Of a stretch of DNA of 64,000 bases, positions 15,690-24,218 are shown in pieces. The stretch's first letter is position 1. Each line of letters begins with the position of its first letter. The position numbers were made by a program, and so were the translations under genes. The DNA is from Amycolatopsis nalaikhensis. Its GTDB lineage: Bacteria > Actinomycetota > Actinomycetes > Mycobacteriales > Pseudonocardiaceae. The notes under the pieces were generated by a model. That model was not told where the DNA came from and did not search any database. It saw nothing but the letters and a program-made list of their open reading frames with translations. The stretch covers positions 8,625,501 to 8,689,500 of the forward strand of contig NZ_CP127173.1 in assembly GCF_030264295.1 (NCBI RefSeq), written 5' to 3'.

Positions 15690-16949
15690 TCACCCGCGGC
15701 CCGGTTCCCGGGGTGCCGCGGTCTCGCTCTCGAGGCCGCGGCACCCCGGTTCGCGTTCGGCCGCGGCGAGGGCGGGTTCGGTCACCACGAAGAGCCCGAG
15801 CACCACGGCGAACGCGGGCACCGCCATCACGGCGAACACCACCGGCAACCCGAAGGCCTGCGCGATCGCCCCGCCGGCGAGCGCGCCGAGGGACTTGGTG
15901 CCCCAGGCGACCAGGCGGTGGCTGCTGTTGAGCCGGCCGAGCAGCCGGTCGGGCGTGAGCCGCTGGCGCAGGGACACCATCACGACGTTCGACACCAGGA
16001 TTCCCGCGCCACCGGCGAAGAACGCCACGCCGACGGCGTACGGGTTCGTCGTCACCGCGAGCGCGCCGACGGGCAGCCCGCCCGCGAGCCACGACACCCA
16101 GAGCGCGCGGACGCGACCCAGCAGGCGTTCCACCCGCTCGGCGAGCAGCGACCCGGCCAGGCCGCCCGCGGCGATGGTGGCCATCAGCAGCCCGAACGCC
16201 GGTTCCGACAACCCCATCGCCGAGTCCGGCCCGACCGCGTGCAGCACGAGGACCGCGAAGACGGCGCCGGTCGCGAAGTTGAACGTGCCGACCATGACCG
16301 AGAACGTCCGCAATACTCTGTGCCGCACCAGGAAGCGCAGGCCTTCGGCGATGTCGGAGCGGAGCGTCGTGCGTCGCTCGCGCGGGACCCGGTAAGTGCC
16401 GCGCACCAGCAGCAGGGCCGCGACGGCTACCGCCCACAGCGCCACCGGCGTGATGAACGCGGCGACGGCTCCGGCCGCGGCCAGCACCCCGGCCAGTGGC
16501 GGACCGGCGAACTCGTTGGCCGTCTGCTCGGCGGCGAACACCCGGCCGTTGGCCCGCGCCAGCTCCGCCCGCCCGACGACCTGCGGGACGATCGACTGCG
16601 CGGCCGTGTCGTAGATCGTCTCAGCCGTCCCGGTCGCCGCGGCGACGACGTAGAGCGCCCAGATCGACCCCGCACCGAAGGCGGTCAGCAGCGTGACGGC
16701 CGCGAGCAGGCCACCGCGGACGACGTTGGCGCCGAGCATCGCGCGTCGGCGGTCGAGCCGGTCGACCAGCGCGCCGGCGGGCAGTGCGAAGAGCAGCCAC
16801 GGGAGCGTGAAGGCGAAGGCGAGCCCGGCGATGAGGGCGGGCGACCGCGTGTACCCGACCGCGACCAGCGGCAGGGCGACCTTGAGGACGCCGTCGGCGA
16901 GGCTGGACAGGCCGGCGGCGGTCCACAGCCGCCAGAAGGTGGCGCTCAT
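15690..16949 (-). CDS. MFS exporter (MFS_3 / enterobactin-exporter type)
   Basis: 419 residues with about 12 membrane helices. Typical features are TAAGLSSLADGVLKVALPLVA at the N terminus, LVDRLDRRRAMLGANVVRGG in the loop 2-3 region and LRQRLTPDRLLGRLNSSHRLVAWGTKSLGALAGG in the second half, which marks exporters of macrolides, siderophores and similar. It is divergent from an ArsR-type regulator, and four CATCGATGG-type sites fill the gap; two of these overlap the possible start codons at 16949 and 16967. ATG 16949 is preferred. The substrate is probably a small hydrophobic toxin or natural product, sensed by the regulator. Confidence 0.85.
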   Translation of the reverse strand: MSATFWRLWTAAGLSSLADGVLKVALPLVAVGYTRSPALIAGLAFAFTLPWLLFALPAGALVDRLDRRRAMLGANVVRGGLLAAVTLLTAFGAGSIWALYVVAAATGTAETIYDTAAQSIVPQVVGRAELARANGRVFAAEQTANEFAGPPLAGVLAAAGAVAAFITPVALWAVAVAALLLVRGTYRVPRERRTTLRSDIAEGLRFLVRHRVLRTFSVMVGTFNFATGAVFAVLVLHAVGPDSAMGLSEPAFGLLMATIAAGGLAGSLLAERVERLLGRVRALWVSWLAGGLPVGALAVTTNPYAVGVAFFAGGAGILVSNVVMVSLRQRLTPDRLLGRLNSSHRLVAWGTKSLGALAGGAIAQAFGLPVVFAVMAVPAFAVVLGLFVVTEPALAAAEREPGCRGLESETAAPREPGRG

Positions 16950-17010
16950 TGATGGAGGATCGCACATCGATGGGGTTTTCTCCATCGATGTGACTGGATT
17001 CCATCGATGG
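16947..17010. promoter_or_regulatory. Four-site operator array (CATCGATGG repeats)
   Basis: CATTGATGG (16947-16955), CATCGATGG (16965-16973), CATCGATGT (16983-16991) and CATCGATGG (17002-17010) recur every 18, 18 and 19 bases. The middle two form a perfect 11-base inverted repeat (16963-16973 and 16982-16992) with an 8-base spacer. The array fills the whole divergent promoter region of the exporter and its ArsR-type regulator. Confidence 0.8.
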
Positions 17011-17024
17011 ACTACGCTCCGCTC

Positions 17025-17549
17025 ATGAGCGAACCCCGCCGCCGGCGCCCGGCGACGCCCGAGGAGGCGAAGGCCCTCGGGCACCCGCTGCGGCTGCGCA
17101 TCATGCGGCTGTGCCTGGTGGAGGAGCTGACGAACAAGCAGCTGGCCGACCGCCTCGACCGCGACCCCGGCACGGTCCTCCACCACGTCCGGCAGCTGGT
17201 GGCGGCTGGCCTGCTCGAACCGGCGCCCGTCCGCACCGGCGCGAGCGGCGCGCTGGAGAAGCCGTACCGCTCGAACAACGAGACGTGGTGGCTCGACGGC
17301 CCGCTGTCCGGCGCCGACGCCGAGACGCGGTTCGCGCCGATCGAGATCTTCCAGGAAGAGGTGCGGGCGGCGGGCCCGGAGTCGGTGGCGGTGCACGAGA
17401 AGTTCCTGCTGCACCTGTCCCCCGCCGAGGTCGAGGAGCTCGACCGCCGGATCCTCGCGGTGCTGGACGAGTACGTGGCCACCGACCACGAACGGCTCGA
17501 CCGCCCGGCGCTGGGCGGGATCTTCGTCCTGCACCACCTGAAACCCTGA
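17025..17549 (+). CDS. ArsR-type winged-helix transcriptional regulator
   Basis: 174 residues. The helix-turn-helix is KALGHPLRLRIMRLCLVEELTNKQLADRLDRDPGTVLHHVRQLVAAGLL (about 15-65 in the protein); the rest is a helical dimerisation/effector region, and no Cys metal site is present. The ATG at 17025 follows TACGCT (17013-17018) by exactly six bases with no ribosome site, so the message is probably leaderless; an in-frame ATG at 17007 lies inside an operator. It most likely represses itself and the divergent exporter through the CATCGATGG array. Confidence 0.87.
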   Translation: MSEPRRRRPATPEEAKALGHPLRLRIMRLCLVEELTNKQLADRLDRDPGTVLHHVRQLVAAGLLEPAPVRTGASGALEKPYRSNNETWWLDGPLSGADAETRFAPIEIFQEEVRAAGPESVAVHEKFLLHLSPAEVEELDRRILAVLDEYVATDHERLDRPALGGIFVLHHLKP

Positions 17550-17554
17550 ACGCG

Positions 17555-17594
17555 GACGGACCCCTGTCCCGGGGAGGCGGGACAGGGGTCCGTC
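17555..17594. terminator. Bidirectional terminator hairpin
   Basis: GACGGACCCCTGTCCC (17555-17570) and GGGACAGGGGTCCGTC (17579-17594) are perfect 16-base complements with an 8-base loop, between the convergent regulator and SH3-protein genes. Confidence 0.88.
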
Positions 17595-17604
17595 GTACGT
17601 CAGG

Positions 17605-18375
17605 TCAGTGGTTCACCTTGAACCAGGGCTGCGACCAGCCGAGGTAGGTCTGGCCCCACTTGCTCTTGATCTCCGAGATCGTCGTCTCGGTGTAGGTGCC
17701 GGCGCCGTGGATGTCGTTCGACAGGAACTTGCCGCCACCGATCGAGATCATCGTGTGGCCCGCACCGCCGTTGGAGAAGAAGGCGAGCCCGCCCGCCGGG
17801 ACGTCGGTGCTGCCTGCGTGCTTGTAGGAGCTGGGGATCTGCGTCCAGTGCACGTACGCGGTGGTCGAGCCGCTCGCGCTGAAGCCGTAGTTCTGGGCGT
17901 TGATGCGGTCGCACCAGCCGTCGTAGGAGGAGTCGTAGTTGGTGTGGACACGCGACTTGGCCTTGGTGACGGCCTGGGCGCAGGTGTTCGGGTCGCCGAG
18001 CCCGGAGGTGGAGCACGCGGTGGTCGGTGGGGTGGGGACATCGGTGCAGTCCGGCGCGATCCGGCCGTCGGAACCGGTGTAGACGTAGGTGTCGGTGATG
18101 TAGCCGCCGGGGATGTGGTCCCAGATGTTGCTGGTCCCGTACTTGCCGGTGACGGTCTCGCCGGTGGTCTGGCAGTCGATGGTGACGGCGGTGCCGTCGG
18201 CGACCGTCCCGGTCGAGGTCGCCCCGGTGCTCGGAGCCGAGCGCACGGTCAGCGGCGCACCGGAGTCGGTGTGCACGGTCCCGGTCGCCGCGAGGGCCGG
18301 GGTGGCGCCGGCCAGCACGATAGCCGCGGCCGCCCCGACCACGGCCGCCGTCCGCTTCCCGATCCGAATTCTCAT
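17605..18375 (-). CDS. Secreted SH3-domain protein with NlpC/CHAP-like C-terminal domain
   Basis: 256 residues with a clear signal peptide (RTAAVVGAAAAIVLAGATPALA, cut before ATGTV). A bacterial SH3 domain follows (about 35-95: APLTVRSAPSTGATSTGTVADG and GYITDTYVY). The C-terminal domain has YDGWCDRINAQNYGF, GGLAFFSNGGAGHTMISIGGGKFLSNDIHG and WSQPWFKV. A Cys and two His in this order suggest an NlpC/P60 or CHAP-like cysteine peptidase/amidase fold acting on the cell wall; catalysis is not proven. The start at 18375 has GGAGGGA nine bases upstream. Confidence 0.8.
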   Translation of the reverse strand: MRIRIGKRTAAVVGAAAAIVLAGATPALAATGTVHTDSGAPLTVRSAPSTGATSTGTVADGTAVTIDCQTTGETVTGKYGTSNIWDHIPGGYITDTYVYTGSDGRIAPDCTDVPTPPTTACSTSGLGDPNTCAQAVTKAKSRVHTNYDSSYDGWCDRINAQNYGFSASGSTTAYVHWTQIPSSYKHAGSTDVPAGGLAFFSNGGAGHTMISIGGGKFLSNDIHGAGTYTETTISEIKSKWGQTYLGWSQPWFKVNH

Positions 18376-18478
18376 GTGTCCGTCCCTCCAGGATTTCGTG
18401 GTGGGGACAGCATGGCGATGGCCGGTACAAGGCTCGTACAAAAGCGCGAACGCCCTGTGAAGATGCGGCAAAAAGGAC

Positions 18479-18510
18479 GAAGCCCCGCCGGACGTCTCCG
18501 GCGGGGCTTC
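18479..18510 (-). terminator. Intrinsic terminator of the das operon
   Basis: Perfect 14-base stem GAAGCCCCGCCGGA / TCCGGCGGGGCTTC with a CGTC loop, followed on the minus strand by a T-rich run (TCCTTTTT). It lies directly after the GH3 hexosaminidase gene. Confidence 0.88.
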
Positions 18511-18522
18511 CGGACGCCCGGC

Positions 18523-19962
18523 TCAGGCCAGGTACTCGGCCACCGCGCGTAGGCTCACGTACGAGCCGCTGAACGTGTCGATCCGCGGACCGTCGCCGTC
18601 GGCCGGGCCCGGCACGCCCGTCTCGACCCTGATGTAGTCCACAGAGGACAACTCGGCCAGCAGGTCGCGCACCCGCGGGTGCCGGTGCGCCTCCCGCGTC
18701 ACCACCACGACGCTCGAGAACCCTTGTGCCGCTTCGAGAATCGCCGCGACGTCGTCGGGAGTCGCCGAGATCGCCCGGGTTCCCGGGATCAGCTCGGCCA
18801 GGTGCGCGCCGAGGCCCCACGGCATCGGCCCGGCCGCGATCGTCGGCTCGGTCTGGACGTCGACGACCAGTGGCGGGCCGTCCAGCCGGACGTCTCCCCG
18901 GATGCGCAGCGCCTTGCGGGCCGCCTCCAAGCCGAGCCGGCGGTCCACCGGGCCCACCGCGGCCGGGGCCGGGTCGGTGCCCAGTGCCGCCGTCCGCGAT
19001 GCCGCCTCCGCCAGGCGCTCCAGGGGCAGCTCCCCCGCCGCGACCGCCGCCACGATCGCCGACACGCACGCGTCCAGGTGCTCGGCCTCGAACGCCGCCC
19101 CGCCCAGGCACAGCGCGTCCGCGCCCGCCGCCAGCGCACGCACCGCCGACTGACCCAGGCCGTCGTGCCGCCCGTACGCGCCCGACACCGCGCCCATCTC
19201 CAGCGCGTCGGTGATCACCGCACCCGTGAAGCCGAGCTCACCGCGCAGGACGTCCGTCAGCGCCGTCCGGTTGAGCGTCGCCGGTTCGTCGCCCCACGCC
19301 CGGACCACCAGGTGGCCCGACATCACCGCGCGCACCCCCGCCCGGATCGCCGCCGCGAACGGCACCAGCTCGATCTCGTGCAGTTCTTCCAGGGTCCGCG
19401 GCAGCACCGGCAGGGCCACGTGCGAATCCTCGGTCGCCGCGCCGTGGCCCGGGAAGTGCTTGGCGCACGCCGCGACGCCGTACTTCTGCAGCCCCGTCAC
19501 GTACGCCGCGACGTGCGGGGACGCCTTCGCCGGGTCGGACCCGAACGCCCGGACGCCGATGATCGGGTCCTCGGCCGCCAGGGTCAGGTCCGCGCACGGC
19601 GCGAGGTTCACCGTGACGCCGCAGGCCGCGAGCCGTTCGCCGAGCGCGGCGGCGACCGCCGTGGTCAGCTCCGGGTCGTCGGCCGCGCCCAGGGCCAGCG
19701 GCCCCGGCACGAACGACCCGGTGTTCACGTCGAGGCGGGTGACGTCGCCGCCTTCCTCGTCGATCCCGACCACGACGCCTTCGCGGCCGCCACGCAGCTG
19801 CGTGGTCAGCGCGGCGACCTGCTCGTCGTCGACGACGTTGCGGCCGAACAGCACCACCCCACCCAGGCCGCCGTCGATCCGGCGGCGCAGCCAGTCCGGC
19901 GCGGTCGTGCCGGCGAACCCGGGCAGGAGAACGGCTTCGGCGAGCTTCTCCGGTGAGGTCAC
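18523..19962 (-). CDS. GH3 beta-N-acetylhexosaminidase (NagZ/DasD type)
   Basis: 479 residues, a single-TIM-barrel GH3 enzyme with a short C-terminal Rossmann-like region. GIDEEGGDVTRL, KHFPGHGAATEDSH (with the His/Asp dyad diagnostic of N-acetylglucosaminidases, near 165) and VITDALEMGAVSG (nucleophile Asp near 250) are all present. No signal peptide, so it acts in the cytoplasm. It removes GlcNAc from imported chitobiose or wall fragments. The GTG start is only 4 bases after the second permease gene, so it is the last gene of the ABC operon, exactly where Streptomyces carries dasD. Its presence supports a chitobiose/GlcNAc substrate for the transporter. Confidence 0.92.
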   Translation of the reverse strand: MTSPEKLAEAVLLPGFAGTTAPDWLRRRIDGGLGGVVLFGRNVVDDEQVAALTTQLRGGREGVVVGIDEEGGDVTRLDVNTGSFVPGPLALGAADDPELTTAVAAALGERLAACGVTVNLAPCADLTLAAEDPIIGVRAFGSDPAKASPHVAAYVTGLQKYGVAACAKHFPGHGAATEDSHVALPVLPRTLEELHEIELVPFAAAIRAGVRAVMSGHLVVRAWGDEPATLNRTALTDVLRGELGFTGAVITDALEMGAVSGAYGRHDGLGQSAVRALAAGADALCLGGAAFEAEHLDACVSAIVAAVAAGELPLERLAEAASRTAALGTDPAPAAVGPVDRRLGLEAARKALRIRGDVRLDGPPLVVDVQTEPTIAAGPMPWGLGAHLAELIPGTRAISATPDDVAAILEAAQGFSSVVVVTREAHRHPRVRDLLAELSSVDYIRVETGVPGPADGDGPRIDTFSGSYVSLRAVAEYLA

Positions 19963-19966
19963 CGCA

Positions 19967-20797
19967 CTACCCCTTCACGGCGCCGGCGGTCGCGCCGGAC
20001 ACCAGCTTGCGCTGCACGAGCAGGAAGAAGATCAGCGCCGGGATCGCGTAGATGACCGACGCCGCCATCACGCCGCCCCAGTCGGTGGCGAACGCGGTGC
20101 GGAACGACGCCAGCCACACCGGCAACGTCTCCTTCGGCTTGTCCTGGATGAAGACCAGCGCGAACAGGTACTCGTTCCACGCGGTGATGAAGCTGAACAC
20201 CGAGGTGGTGACCAGGCCCGGGCCGAGCAGCGGCAGCGTCACCCGGCGGAACGCGCCGGTCTGGCTGCAGCCGTCGATCATCGCGGCCTCTTCCAGCTCG
20301 TACGGGATCCCGTTGACGAAGCCGTAGAGCATCCAGACCGTGAACGGCAGCGTGGTGGCGAAGTAGATCAGCAGCAGCGACGGCAGCGTGTTGAGCAGCC
20401 CGGCGTCCCGCATCAGCAGGAACAGCGGGATGAACAGCGCCGACACGGGCGCCAGCTGCGCCACCATGACCAGCACCAGGAACCCCTTGCGGCCGGTGAA
20501 CCGCAACCGCGACAGCGGGATCGCCGCGAGCGTGCCGGCCACCAACGCGCACAGCACCGACCCGACGGTGACGATCAGGCTGTTGAGCAGGTACGTCGGG
20601 AAGTTGTCCTTGCCGAGCGCGGTGGTGAAGTTGCCGAACGAGAACGACGTCGGGATCAGGTCGTACTTCGGCGAGAGGATCTCACCCGGCGTCCGCAGGG
20701 ACGTGACGAACATCCAGTACGTCGGGAAGAGGATCAGCAGCGCCACGACCACGCCCACGACCGAGAGCGCGATCCGCTGCGGCAGCGACTTCCTCAC
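19967..20797 (-). CDS. dasC: ABC sugar transporter permease (MalG/DasC type)
   Basis: 276 residues with six membrane helices. The EAA loop for contact with the ATPase reads ELEEAAMIDGCSQTGAFRRVTLPLLGPGL. This is a typical CUT1-family second permease. It begins in the ATGA overlap with the first permease and is followed 4 bases later by the hexosaminidase. No ATPase gene is in the operon; as in Streptomyces, a shared MsiK-type ATPase elsewhere is presumably used. Substrate by context is N,N'-diacetylchitobiose. Confidence 0.88.
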   Translation of the reverse strand: MRKSLPQRIALSVVGVVVALLILFPTYWMFVTSLRTPGEILSPKYDLIPTSFSFGNFTTALGKDNFPTYLLNSLIVTVGSVLCALVAGTLAAIPLSRLRFTGRKGFLVLVMVAQLAPVSALFIPLFLLMRDAGLLNTLPSLLLIYFATTLPFTVWMLYGFVNGIPYELEEAAMIDGCSQTGAFRRVTLPLLGPGLVTTSVFSFITAWNEYLFALVFIQDKPKETLPVWLASFRTAFATDWGGVMAASVIYAIPALIFFLLVQRKLVSGATAGAVKG

Positions 20798-21780
20798 TTG
20801 AGATCACCTTCCGGGGTCCGGACCAGCAGCTGGATGTACCGGCCGGTGATGAGCGCGAGCACGATCAGCATCAGCGTGGCGATCGCGCCCGCCGCGCCGA
20901 AGTGGTTGCCCGCGATGCCCTTGAGGTACAGGACCACGGCCAGCGTCGTGCTCTCGCCGTCCGGACCGCCCTCGCGGATCGCCCAGATCTGGGCGAAGGC
21001 GTTGAAGTCCCACAGCACCGACAGGAACGTCACCATCGTGGTGATCGGCCGGATCGCGGGCCAGGTGACCGCGCGGAACGTCTGCCACGGGCCGGCGCCG
21101 TCGATGCCGGCCGCCTCGTACTGCTCGCGCGGGACGCCGATGATGCCCGCGTACAGCGAGAACGTCACGAACGGCACGGCCTGCCACACGATGAGCAGCC
21201 CGATCACGGTGAGCGTGCTGGCGCCGCTGGAGAACCAGGAGAACCCGATGAAGCCGTGGAAGCCGAGCCGGTCGAGGGTCTTGTTGAGGATCCCGTACTG
21301 CTCGTCGAAGATCCACTGGAACACCGTGGTCGTGGCGATCACCGGCGTGGCCCACGCCAGCACCAGCGTCACCTGGACCATGATCCGCACGACCGGGCCG
21401 AGGTGGCGCATGAGCACCGCCAGCAGCAGGCCGCCGAGGATCGTCGCGGCGACGATGGCCGCGGTGAAGACGAGCGTCCGGACGGTGACCGTCCAGAACT
21501 CCGGGTCGGCCAGGGTGTTCGTGTAGTTGTCGAGCCCGACCCAGACGGTCTTGCCGGAGACGAGCTCGCCGATGTCGAGCTTGCGGAGGCTGATCCCGAG
21601 GACCTGGACCAGCGGCCAGGCGAGCAGGACCAGGATGGCGGCCAGCGCGGGCAGCAGGAGCAGGTACGGGAGGATCCGGTCGCCGAACCGGCCCTTCCGG
21701 CGCTTGCGGGCTCCCGGCGTCCGCGCCGATGCCGGCGGGGTCGCCCCCGCCGGCATCGTGATGTTCGCGGTCGCCGTCAT
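20794..21780 (-). CDS. dasB: ABC sugar transporter permease (MalF/DasB type)
   Basis: 328 residues with a basic N terminus (ARKRRKGRFGDR), then six helices. The EAA loop reads PREQYEAAGIDGAGPWQTFRAVTWPAIRP. It belongs to the CUT1 importers and pairs with the next permease. ATG 21780 overlaps the stop of the binding-protein gene by 4 bases (ATGA), and its own stop overlaps the next permease in the same way, giving a fully coupled operon. Confidence 0.9.
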   Translation of the reverse strand: MTATANITMPAGATPPASARTPGARKRRKGRFGDRILPYLLLLPALAAILVLLAWPLVQVLGISLRKLDIGELVSGKTVWVGLDNYTNTLADPEFWTVTVRTLVFTAAIVAATILGGLLLAVLMRHLGPVVRIMVQVTLVLAWATPVIATTTVFQWIFDEQYGILNKTLDRLGFHGFIGFSWFSSGASTLTVIGLLIVWQAVPFVTFSLYAGIIGVPREQYEAAGIDGAGPWQTFRAVTWPAIRPITTMVTFLSVLWDFNAFAQIWAIREGGPDGESTTLAVVLYLKGIAGNHFGAAGAIATLMLIVLALITGRYIQLLVRTPEGDLK

Positions 21781-23075
21781 CCGCCGATGAGCTTGTCGAG
21801 CGCTGCGTTGGCGTCGGCGGTCGCCTGGTCGAGCGTCTTCTTGCCGGTCACGTACGCGGTCAGCATGTCCTTGATCGGGTTCTGACCGGACTCGACGTCG
21901 CCCCACTTCGGGCTGGCCGGGACGGCCTTGCCGTTGGCCGAGGCCTTGGCCATCACGCTGCCGAGGGCGTCCTTGTCGAGGCCGCTGGTGTCGGTCGACG
22001 TGCCGGGCACGACGCCGGCGGCGGCGAGCTGGCCCTGGTACTTCGCGCTGGAGAGCAGCTTGACGTACTCCTTGGCCGCGGCCACGTTCTTGCTGTTGGC
22101 CGGGATCGCCAGGTTGGAGCCGCCGAGGAACACCGGGGCGCTCTGGCCGGCGGTCTTGCTCGGGATGGCGAACGCGGCGGTCTTGTCGGTCAGGCTCGCG
22201 TCGGTCTTGGCCGCGGTGGCCAGCTCCCACGGGAGGCCGATCATCATGGCCACCTTGCCGGCGCCGTAGACGGTCGCCTGCTGCGGCTTGGCCTCGTCGG
22301 CGTCCTTCGGGGCCTTGGTGCCGGAGGCGTCGACCAGCTGCTTGTAGAACTCCAGGCCGGCCTTGGCCTCGGGGGTGTCGAGGGTGGCCTTGTAGCCCTT
22401 GCCCTCGGCCTTGGCGATGTCACCGCCGTTGTCCCAGATGAACGACAGCAGCGCGTACCAGTTCTGACCCGGCATGTAGAGCGCCTGGAAGTCGGGGTCG
22501 GAGCCGAACTTCGCCTTCAGCTTGGTGATGGCGTCCAGCCACTCGGTGTTCGACGCCGGCGGCTTGGTGATGCCGGCCTGCTCGAACATGTCCTTGCGGT
22601 AGATGACCTCGCGGTTGGCCGCGTAGAACGGGACGCCGTAGGTCTTGCCGTCGTACTCGCCCGACGCCGCGAGGCCCTTCAGCCACTGCCCGCCGTTGAA
22701 GCTGTCCTTGTCGCCCGACAGGTCGGTGAGGACGCCCTGCGACGCGAAGGCCGGCGTCTGCGTGTTGCCGACCTCGATCACGTCGGGCGGGGTGCCACCG
22801 GCCAGCGCGGTGGTCAGCTTCTGCTGGATGCCGTCCCACTGCTGGATTTCGTACTTGACCTTGACGCCGGGGTGCGCGGTCTCGAACTCCTTGTTGAGCG
22901 CGTCGGTCAGGGTGGCCGGCGCGGACCCGGTCATCAGCCAGACCGTCACGGTGCCGCTCAGCGGTCCGCTGCCGCTCGACGAGGCCGCGGTGTCGGTGCC
23001 GCCGGAGCCCGCGCAACCAGCGGTCGCGAGCGTGAATGCGGCGGCGCCCGCCGCCAGCTTGAGCCAGCGTTTCAC
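21777..23075 (-). CDS. dasA: Sugar-binding lipoprotein of the ABC importer (DasA type)
   Basis: 432 residues with a lipoprotein signal: MKRWLKLAAGAAAFTLATAG then Cys21, with a Gly/Ser-rich linker after it. The mature part is a class-I extracellular sugar-binding protein (TVTVWLMTGSAPATLTDALNKEFE..., YGVPFYAANREVIYRKDMFEQAGI, GAGKVAMMIGLPWEL). It binds the sugar outside the membrane and delivers it to the two permeases. It is the first gene of the operon and lies behind a TTGACA promoter overlapped by two dre-like sites, so control by a DasR GntR-type repressor, relieved by GlcNAc-phosphates, is expected. Confidence 0.92.
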   Translation of the reverse strand: MKRWLKLAAGAAAFTLATAGCAGSGGTDTAASSSGSGPLSGTVTVWLMTGSAPATLTDALNKEFETAHPGVKVKYEIQQWDGIQQKLTTALAGGTPPDVIEVGNTQTPAFASQGVLTDLSGDKDSFNGGQWLKGLAASGEYDGKTYGVPFYAANREVIYRKDMFEQAGITKPPASNTEWLDAITKLKAKFGSDPDFQALYMPGQNWYALLSFIWDNGGDIAKAEGKGYKATLDTPEAKAGLEFYKQLVDASGTKAPKDADEAKPQQATVYGAGKVAMMIGLPWELATAAKTDASLTDKTAAFAIPSKTAGQSAPVFLGGSNLAIPANSKNVAAAKEYVKLLSSAKYQGQLAAAGVVPGTSTDTSGLDKDALGSVMAKASANGKAVPASPKWGDVESGQNPIKDMLTAYVTGKKTLDQATADANAALDKLIGG

Positions 23076-23121
23076 TCGATGCCGTCCTTTCCATGCCCGG
23101 CCACCTCGGCCAGGCTCCCCA

Positions 23122-23137
23122 AATGGTGTAGACCAAT
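23122..23137. promoter_or_regulatory. dre-like DasR operator 1
   Basis: AATGGTGTAGACCAAT matches the dre consensus A(C/G)TGGTCTAGACCA(C/G)T at 13 of 16 positions. It lies about 50 bases before the dasA start, downstream of the -10 region. Confidence 0.8.
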
Positions 23138-23148
23138 GTTGGGGTTAG

Positions 23149-23164
23149 AGTGGTACGTACCACA
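23149..23164. promoter_or_regulatory. dre-like DasR operator 2
   Basis: AGTGGTACGTACCACA keeps the TGGT/ACCA arms of the dre consensus as a perfect 14-base palindrome (23150-23163) but with a different centre. Its centre is 27 bases from the first site and it lies between the -35 and -10 regions of the dasA promoter. Confidence 0.65.
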
Positions 23165-23175
23165 GGCCCTGTCAA
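23150..23175 (-). promoter_or_regulatory. dasA promoter
   Basis: Consensus -35 TTGACA (23175-23170, minus strand), followed by 18 bases and ACTCTA as a weak -10. The second dre-like palindrome occupies the spacer, so bound repressor would block polymerase. Confidence 0.6.
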
Positions 23176-23349
23176 GGCGGTTGCCGGAACGTTGTAAACG
23201 CACCGGGGAGTCTGACGCGCAGTAGCCGGACGGTTACCCGCGTCGGTGACCCGGGCGCCAGAAGTCGTCCGAATAGGAAGGTGTCCGGGCCGTTTTTCAC
23301 GGCAGGAAGCCGGGTTCCGGCGTGGCCGCGCCCGGCGGGCGCGAAAAAA

Positions 23350-23377
23350 CCGCCCCGGGAAAGGACTCCCGGGGCGG
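23350..23377 (-). terminator. Intrinsic terminator of the quinate/shikimate operon
   Basis: CCGCCCCGGGA (23350-23360) pairs perfectly with TCCCGGGGCGG (23367-23377), with loop AAGGAC, followed on the minus strand by TTTTTT. It lies directly after the HPPD-like half gene. Confidence 0.88.
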
Positions 23378-23386
23378 CGACCGTGA

Positions 23387-24211
23387 TCAGGCTGGTGTTT
23401 TCGCTGGTGGCACGACATGTCGGCGGGCGCGGTGCGCGGCCATCCGCACGGGCGCGTTCGCCACGCCGAACCCGCGGTAGCCGCCGACCCGCTGGACCAC
23501 CTCGAAGAACACCCGCGCCCCGGCCAGCGCCGTGTAGAAGTGCAGGAACTCGCCGTCCTCGTCGCGGTCGTAGAGCACCGAGTTCGCCCGCAGCGCGGCC
23601 AGCCGCGCCGCCGGGAGGTCGAGCCGCGCCTCGAGGTCGTCGTAGTAGTTGCCCGGGATCTCCAGCAACGGAGCCCCCAGCGCGCGCATCGCCTCCGCCG
23701 TCGCGACCGCGTCCGCGCAGGCGAACGCGACGTGCTGTGGCTCGGGTACCGCGGGCGCCCATTCGCCGCGCCGGACCAGGGCGCCGTCCAGCGTCAACCG
23801 CACCCCGCCCGCCGCGACGGCCCGGCTGCGGACCAGGCCGAACGGCGCCGCGAACTCGGCCACCGGCGACGGCGTCAGCCCGAACACCGACCGGTAGAAC
23901 AAAGCCGCCTCTTCAAAGTGGTCGAAGGGCTGCGTGAGGGCCACGTGATCGATTCCGAGGACGCCGGTGCCGGGTGCGGTCTCCCCCGTCGGCACGAAGT
24001 CGGCGCGCCAGTCGTCGTTCCCGCACAGGAAGACCTCGGTGCCGTCCGGCGCCGCGACCGCGTTCAGCTCGGCCTCGCGCGGACCGCGCACGCGCGGCAG
24101 GACCGGCGCGCGCAGGGCATCCGCCCGGCGGGCCGAGCGGGCCGGGTCGGTGCTGGCGAGCGCGACCGCGCCGACGGCGCCGTGTTCCCCGCCGCCCTCG
24201 TTGACGACCAC
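23387..24211 (-). CDS. HPPD-like half of a frameshifted dehydroshikimate dehydratase fusion
   Basis: 274 residues with two vicinal-oxygen-chelate repeats of the 4-hydroxyphenylpyruvate dioxygenase type. The metal ligands of the second repeat are visible: His in GIDHVAL, His in PQHVAFA and Glu in VFFEVVQR. In QsuB/QuiC-type proteins this domain is fused behind the dehydratase. Here the preceding frame stops ten bases earlier, and reading upstream in this frame gives W-E-Q-G-D-A-R-V-V-V-N-E, the expected fusion joint. Deleting one T from GAGCTTC (24233-24239) reunites both halves. Taken as it stands, translation would need to restart at GTG 24211, which has no good ribosome site. Either a sequencing error or a recent mutation. 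Confidence 0.75.
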   Translation of the reverse strand: MVVNEGGGEHGAVGAVALASTDPARSARRADALRAPVLPRVRGPREAELNAVAAPDGTEVFLCGNDDWRADFVPTGETAPGTGVLGIDHVALTQPFDHFEEAALFYRSVFGLTPSPVAEFAAPFGLVRSRAVAAGGVRLTLDGALVRRGEWAPAVPEPQHVAFACADAVATAEAMRALGAPLLEIPGNYYDDLEARLDLPAARLAALRANSVLYDRDEDGEFLHFYTALAGARVFFEVVQRVGGYRGFGVANAPVRMAAHRARRHVVPPAKTPA

Positions 24212-24218
24212 GCGGGCG

